Assembly: GCA_963849005.1 (NCBI GenBank)
Contig: CAWKGC010000028.1
Span: 186,001 to 250,000 of the forward strand
From: CAWKGC01 sp963849005
GTDB taxonomy: Bacteria; Pseudomonadota; Gammaproteobacteria; Burkholderiales; Usitatibacteraceae
DNA length: 64,000 nt
Reading direction: 5' to 3'
The position numbers and the translations under genes are program-made. Under the pieces are notes generated by a model. That model had not been told where the DNA came from and did no database searches. It saw only the letters and a program-made list of their open reading frames with translations. This document shows positions 61,378 to 64,000 of this stretch, one piece after another. Numbering within the stretch: the first letter of the stretch is position 1; every line of letters begins with the position of its first letter.

Positions 61378-61587
61378 TCAGGGCACCGGGTCATAGCCGC
61401 CGGAATGCCAGGGATGGCAACGCAACACGCGTCGCGTCGCAAGCCACACCCCATGCAGCGCTCCATGGCGCTCTAGCGCCTCGATGGCGTAGCTCGAACA
61501 GGTGGGCGTGAACCGGCACTGCCGCCCCCAGTACGGGCCGAGCAGGTACTGGTAGCCACGGATCAGCAAGATCAGGAGGCGCGACAT
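61378..61587 (-). CDS. yidD: membrane protein insertion efficiency factor YidD
   Basis: 69 residues. RGYQYLLGPYWGRQCRFTPTCSSYA holds the family Cys and FxPxCSxY motif, and the end is CHPWHSGGYDPVP. A small membrane-bound helper of YidC. It starts one base after the rnpA stop. Confidence 0.95.
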   Translation of the reverse strand: MSRLLILLIRGYQYLLGPYWGRQCRFTPTCSSYAIEALERHGALHGVWLATRRVLRCHPWHSGGYDPVP

Positions 61588-61588
61588 T

Positions 61589-61945
61589 TCAGGGCTTGCG
61601 GGTCTCTAGGGCGGACCGCAAGAGCGTGGCAAGCTCTCCGGCAAACTCGCGGCCGGGGAGGCGATTCACCACCAGCACCAGGTCGAGTCCGGACAGTTTC
61701 ACGGGATGCTTTCGGAACGCCTCGCGCGCGGCACGCTTGATTGCGTTGCGCACAACCGCAAGCTTGGCGACACGCTTGGTGACCGCAACCCCGAAACGGG
61801 ACGCCTCGGCCATTCCAGGCGATACAAGCAGTAGGGAGGTTGCGCCCTTGAGGCGCCTTGCGCCGCCGAACAGGCGGCCGAATGCTCCGCGCTCGGAAAA
61901 CCGGTGGCGCCGGGAAAGACTTTCCCTGCGCGGCGCGACCGGCAT
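61589..61945 (-). CDS. rnpA: ribonuclease P protein component
   Basis: 118 residues, basic. RFGVAVTKRVAKLAVVRNAIKR carries the RNR motif (here VRNAIKR) that contacts the RNase P RNA. Helps mature the 5' ends of tRNAs. It starts seven bases after rpmH. Confidence 0.95.
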   Translation of the reverse strand: MPVAPRRESLSRRHRFSERGAFGRLFGGARRLKGATSLLLVSPGMAEASRFGVAVTKRVAKLAVVRNAIKRAAREAFRKHPVKLSGLDLVLVVNRLPGREFAGELATLLRSALETRKP

Positions 61946-61952
61946 CGAATGC

Positions 61953-62087
61953 CTAGACCGCGACGCGGGCGCGGCCCTTGGCGCGGCGGGCGTTGATGAC
62001 CGCGCGACCGGCGGCCGTCTTCATGCGCACACGGAAGCCGTGGGTCTTCTTGCGGCGCGCAACGGAGGGCTGATAAGTGCGTTTCAT
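61953..62087 (-). CDS. rpmH: 50S ribosomal protein L34
   Basis: 44 residues, too short for most gene tables: MKRTYQPSVARRKKTHGF, then RVRMKTAAGRAVINARRA. Highly basic large-subunit protein. ATG at 62087, TAG at 61953-61955. First gene of the minus-strand operon beside the origin. Confidence 0.97.
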   Translation of the reverse strand: MKRTYQPSVARRKKTHGFRVRMKTAAGRAVINARRAKGRARVAV

Positions 62088-62133
62088 GGTGAATCCTTGG
62101 GCGTTGGACTTGAAGCAAAAGGTGCAACCGATA

Positions 62134-62163
62134 ATTATACCTTCAGTTGACCCGAAAAGTCAC
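62134..62163 (-). promoter_or_regulatory. promoter of the rpmH-rnpA-yidD-yidC operon
   Basis: TATAAT (62134-62139) with GTGACT 18 bases upstream on the minus strand; leader of about 40 bases before rpmH. Confidence 0.5.
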
Positions 62164-62194
62164 CCTTGGGGGCGCTCCTTTATTCCACTCCTGC

Positions 62195-62203
62195 TGTGGA
62201 TAA
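62195..62203 (-). promoter_or_regulatory. perfect DnaA box upstream of dnaA
   Basis: TGTGGATAA, the complement of TTATCCACA, in the rpmH-dnaA gap. Consistent with DnaA autoregulation or origin activity. Confidence 0.65.
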
Positions 62204-62281
62204 CAGGCCCCTTTGCCGGTAAAATTCATCTTTCGCTTCGCGGTTCCCCCAAGACGTTTTCCCAAGGACGCCTCCATCGCA

Positions 62282-63604
62282 ATGGATTCCCTCTGGTCGT
62301 CGCTGTCGGCAGAGCTCAAGAACGACCTGCCCTCGCAGCAATTCAACACCTGGATCCGCCCGCTCAAGGCCCGGGTCCGCGACAACCAGCTGATCCTGGT
62401 CGCACCCAATCACCACGTGCTGCGCTGGGTGAAGGCGAACTTGCTCACCCGCATCGCGGCAAGGGTGGAGACGGCATTGGGAAGGCAGGCGCAGATCGAC
62501 CTGATCCTCGATGAGAAGGGCGGGGAAACCGAGATCCAGCTTCCCGAGCCGGTGGAAATTCCCGTCGACCGGCCGATCAAGGACGAAAGCCGGCTGAACC
62601 CGGGCTTCACTTTCTCCAGCTTCGTGAATGGCAAGTCAAACCAGATCGCTCGCGCAGCCGCCGTGCAGATCGCCGAAAATCCCGGCATGGCCTACAACCC
62701 GCTCTTCATCTATGGCGGCACGGGGCTTGGCAAGACGCACTTGATGCAGGCCATCGGGTCCGAAGTGCTGCGGCGAAACCCGCACGCAAAAGTGCGCTAT
62801 TGCCACGCGGAAAAATTCGTCGAGGACGTCGTGCGCGCCTACCAGCACAAGTCCTTCGATTCCCTCAAGCGCTATTACCGGACTCTCGACCTGTTCCTGA
62901 TCGACGACGTGCAGTTCTTCGTCGGCAAGACGCGCTCGCAGGAGGAGTTCTTCTATACCTTCAATGCGCTGTTCGAGGCGCACAAGCAGGTCGTCATCAC
63001 CAGCGATTGCTTTCCGAAGGAGATGGCCGGCATCGAGGACCGGTTGATCTCGCGATTCGGCTGGGGCCTCACGGTCGCCGTCGAGCCTCCCGAGCTCGAA
63101 ATGCGCGTCGCGATATTGCTGAAGAAGGCGCAAATCGACGGCGTGCACCTGGACGAGGCTGTGGCGTTCTTCATCGCAAAGCACATCCGCTCCAACGTGC
63201 GCGAACTCGAAGGCGCATTGAAGCGCGTACTGGCCTATGCGCGGTTCAACAATACCGTGGTGAGCGTCGTCACGGCAAAAGAGGCGTTGAAGGACCTCCT
63301 CGCCGTGCTGAGCAGGCAGGTCTCGATCGAGAACATCCAGAAGACGGTGGCCGATTATTTCAAGATCAAGGTCTCCGACATGTACTCGAAGAAGCGCTTC
63401 CGTTCCGTTGCCCGCCCGCGCCAATTCGCGATGGCGCTTGCGAAGGAACTCACCCAGCAAAGCCTGCCGGAAATCGGAGAGGCTTTCGGCGGGCGCGACC
63501 ACACGACCGTCTTGCACGCCTGCCGCAAGATCGCGGAACTGCGTGAAACGGACCAGGCGTGCGCGAGTGATTACGCGCAGCTGCAGCAGATCCTGTTGGG
63601 ATAA
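62282..63604 (+). CDS. dnaA: chromosomal replication initiator DnaA
   Basis: 440 residues from ATG 62282, the family start MDSLWSSLSAELK. The N-terminal domain I is followed by a short linker, then the AAA+ domain (YNPLFIYGGTGLGKTHLMQ, LFLIDDVQFF, SRFGWGL), and the C-terminal DNA-binding domain (FGGRDHTTVLHACRKI). Opens the origin. An in-frame upstream TTG (62213) is less likely. No frameshift. Confidence 0.98.
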   Translation: MDSLWSSLSAELKNDLPSQQFNTWIRPLKARVRDNQLILVAPNHHVLRWVKANLLTRIAARVETALGRQAQIDLILDEKGGETEIQLPEPVEIPVDRPIKDESRLNPGFTFSSFVNGKSNQIARAAAVQIAENPGMAYNPLFIYGGTGLGKTHLMQAIGSEVLRRNPHAKVRYCHAEKFVEDVVRAYQHKSFDSLKRYYRTLDLFLIDDVQFFVGKTRSQEEFFYTFNALFEAHKQVVITSDCFPKEMAGIEDRLISRFGWGLTVAVEPPELEMRVAILLKKAQIDGVHLDEAVAFFIAKHIRSNVRELEGALKRVLAYARFNNTVVSVVTAKEALKDLLAVLSRQVSIENIQKTVADYFKIKVSDMYSKKRFRSVARPRQFAMALAKELTQQSLPEIGEAFGGRDHTTVLHACRKIAELRETDQACASDYAQLQQILLG

Positions 63605-63809
63605 GGCGGCAATGCCCGTGTGCAACCTGTACATAACTCTGCCGCGCGATTTCTCACCGGTTCTGTCCACAGGTTCCGTCTGCCCACATGGAAGACAGTA
63701 CGGCACTTCACATCGAGGCCATCTACCTGATCCCTTTGGCTATTGCCCTGTTATCCCGGAATCTTCCTCCCCTAATCTATTAACAAGCTGAAGAGTTTTA
63801 AACAAAACA
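63605..63809. other. dnaA-dnaN gap, candidate origin segment
   Basis: No gene is seen. It holds DnaA-box-like nonamers of lower quality (CTGTCCACA at 63663-63671) and an AT-rich stretch at about 63770-63827 that could serve as an unwinding element, and the dnaN promoter must lie here. Whether the origin is here or in the rpmH-dnaA gap cannot be settled by eye. Confidence 0.4.
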
Positions 63810-64000
63810 ATGTTAAAGATAAAGGCAGCCAACAAGCGTTTTCTCGAACCGCTCCAGTACGTGACGGGGATCGTGGAACGGCGTCATACCCTTCCGATCC
63901 TCTCGAACGTGCTGATCAGCGTTGCGGGAGATCGCATGAGCTTCGTGGCAACCGATCTCGAGGTGCAGATCACCGCCACCGCGGCCCTGGAGACCTCGGT
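63810..64000 (+). CDS. dnaN: DNA polymerase III beta clamp (N-terminal part)
   Basis: The first 63 residues are present before the right edge. LQYVTGIVERRHTLPILSNVLI and SFVATDLEVQI match the start of the sliding clamp. ATG at 63810 after an AT-rich stretch. Confidence 0.95.
   Translation, partial: MLKIKAANKRFLEPLQYVTGIVERRHTLPILSNVLISVAGDRMSFVATDLEVQITATAALETS

Noticed and set aside
58495..61476. A 993-codon open frame on the plus strand
   Set aside because: It is antisense to mnmE and yidC, which are certain. Long antisense frames are common at this GC content. The same applies to long frames opposite the dehydratase (1750-3693), the recombinase-family gene (18229-19100) and gltB.

Overview
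The window looks like the replication-origin-proximal part of a high-GC betaproteobacterial chromosome. The evidence is gene order: gltB-gltD-hemE-priA, argS followed by a SPOR-domain gene and dsbA, an atpIBEFHAGDC operon next to parB-parA-rsmG-mnmG, then mnmE-yidC-yidD-rnpA-rpmH, and dnaA-dnaN at the right edge. I cannot fix the family. I see no tRNA, rRNA, CRISPR array or insertion sequence.

Layout. 1-5.6 kb is envelope polysaccharide: the end of an O-antigen ligase/polymerase, a GT9 glycosyltransferase, and a reverse-strand trio in the order wbpV-like, wbpL-like, wbpM-like (sugar reductase/epimerase, undecaprenyl-phosphate sugar-1-P transferase, membrane 4,6-dehydratase). An Ig-like lipoprotein follows at 5.7-7.0 kb. 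7.2-22.2 kb is core metabolism and replication: glutamate synthase, uroporphyrinogen decarboxylase, PriA, a membrane protein of the 'site-specific recombinase' family (reverse), ArgRS, a SPOR protein and DsbA. 22.2-26.4 kb is a reverse operon of HMG-CoA lyase, an NMT1-type ABC transporter and a cupin. 26.5-30 kb holds a DUF2950/DUF3300 pair and a CaiB-type CoA-transferase. 30-38.3 kb is accessory: a secreted FmdA-like amidase with an internal 65-residue duplication, a metal ABC binding protein and permease with no ATPase, small envelope proteins, a TerB/DUF697-like protein, Hsp33, a methyltransferase and an MBL-fold hydrolase. 38.4-46 kb carries a TonB-like protein, glmS, a CRP/FNR regulator, glmU, a radical SAM protein and a MenA-like prenyltransferase. 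46-53 kb is the ATP synthase operon with a clear promoter and terminator. 53-64 kb is the origin region with two parS sites and DnaA boxes.

Functional links. GlmS and GlmU make UDP-GlcNAc, the likely precursor for the 4,6-dehydratase and transferase at 1.7-5.6 kb. ParA, ParB and the two parS sites form a chromosome partition system beside the origin. The atp genes, rpmH, rnpA, yidC and mnmE all run on one strand away from dnaA, as expected for a leading strand.

Sequence quality matters to any reader. Many genes, including essential ones (hemE, argS, glmS, priA, atpA, atpD, atpG), are broken by frameshifts, in patches separated by long stretches with none (for example 52-64 kb). Most resolvable insertions are one extra C on the coding strand, whichever way the gene runs. 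I treat these genes as intact in the organism and give their full spans. The strand bias is unexplained and is listed as a finding.
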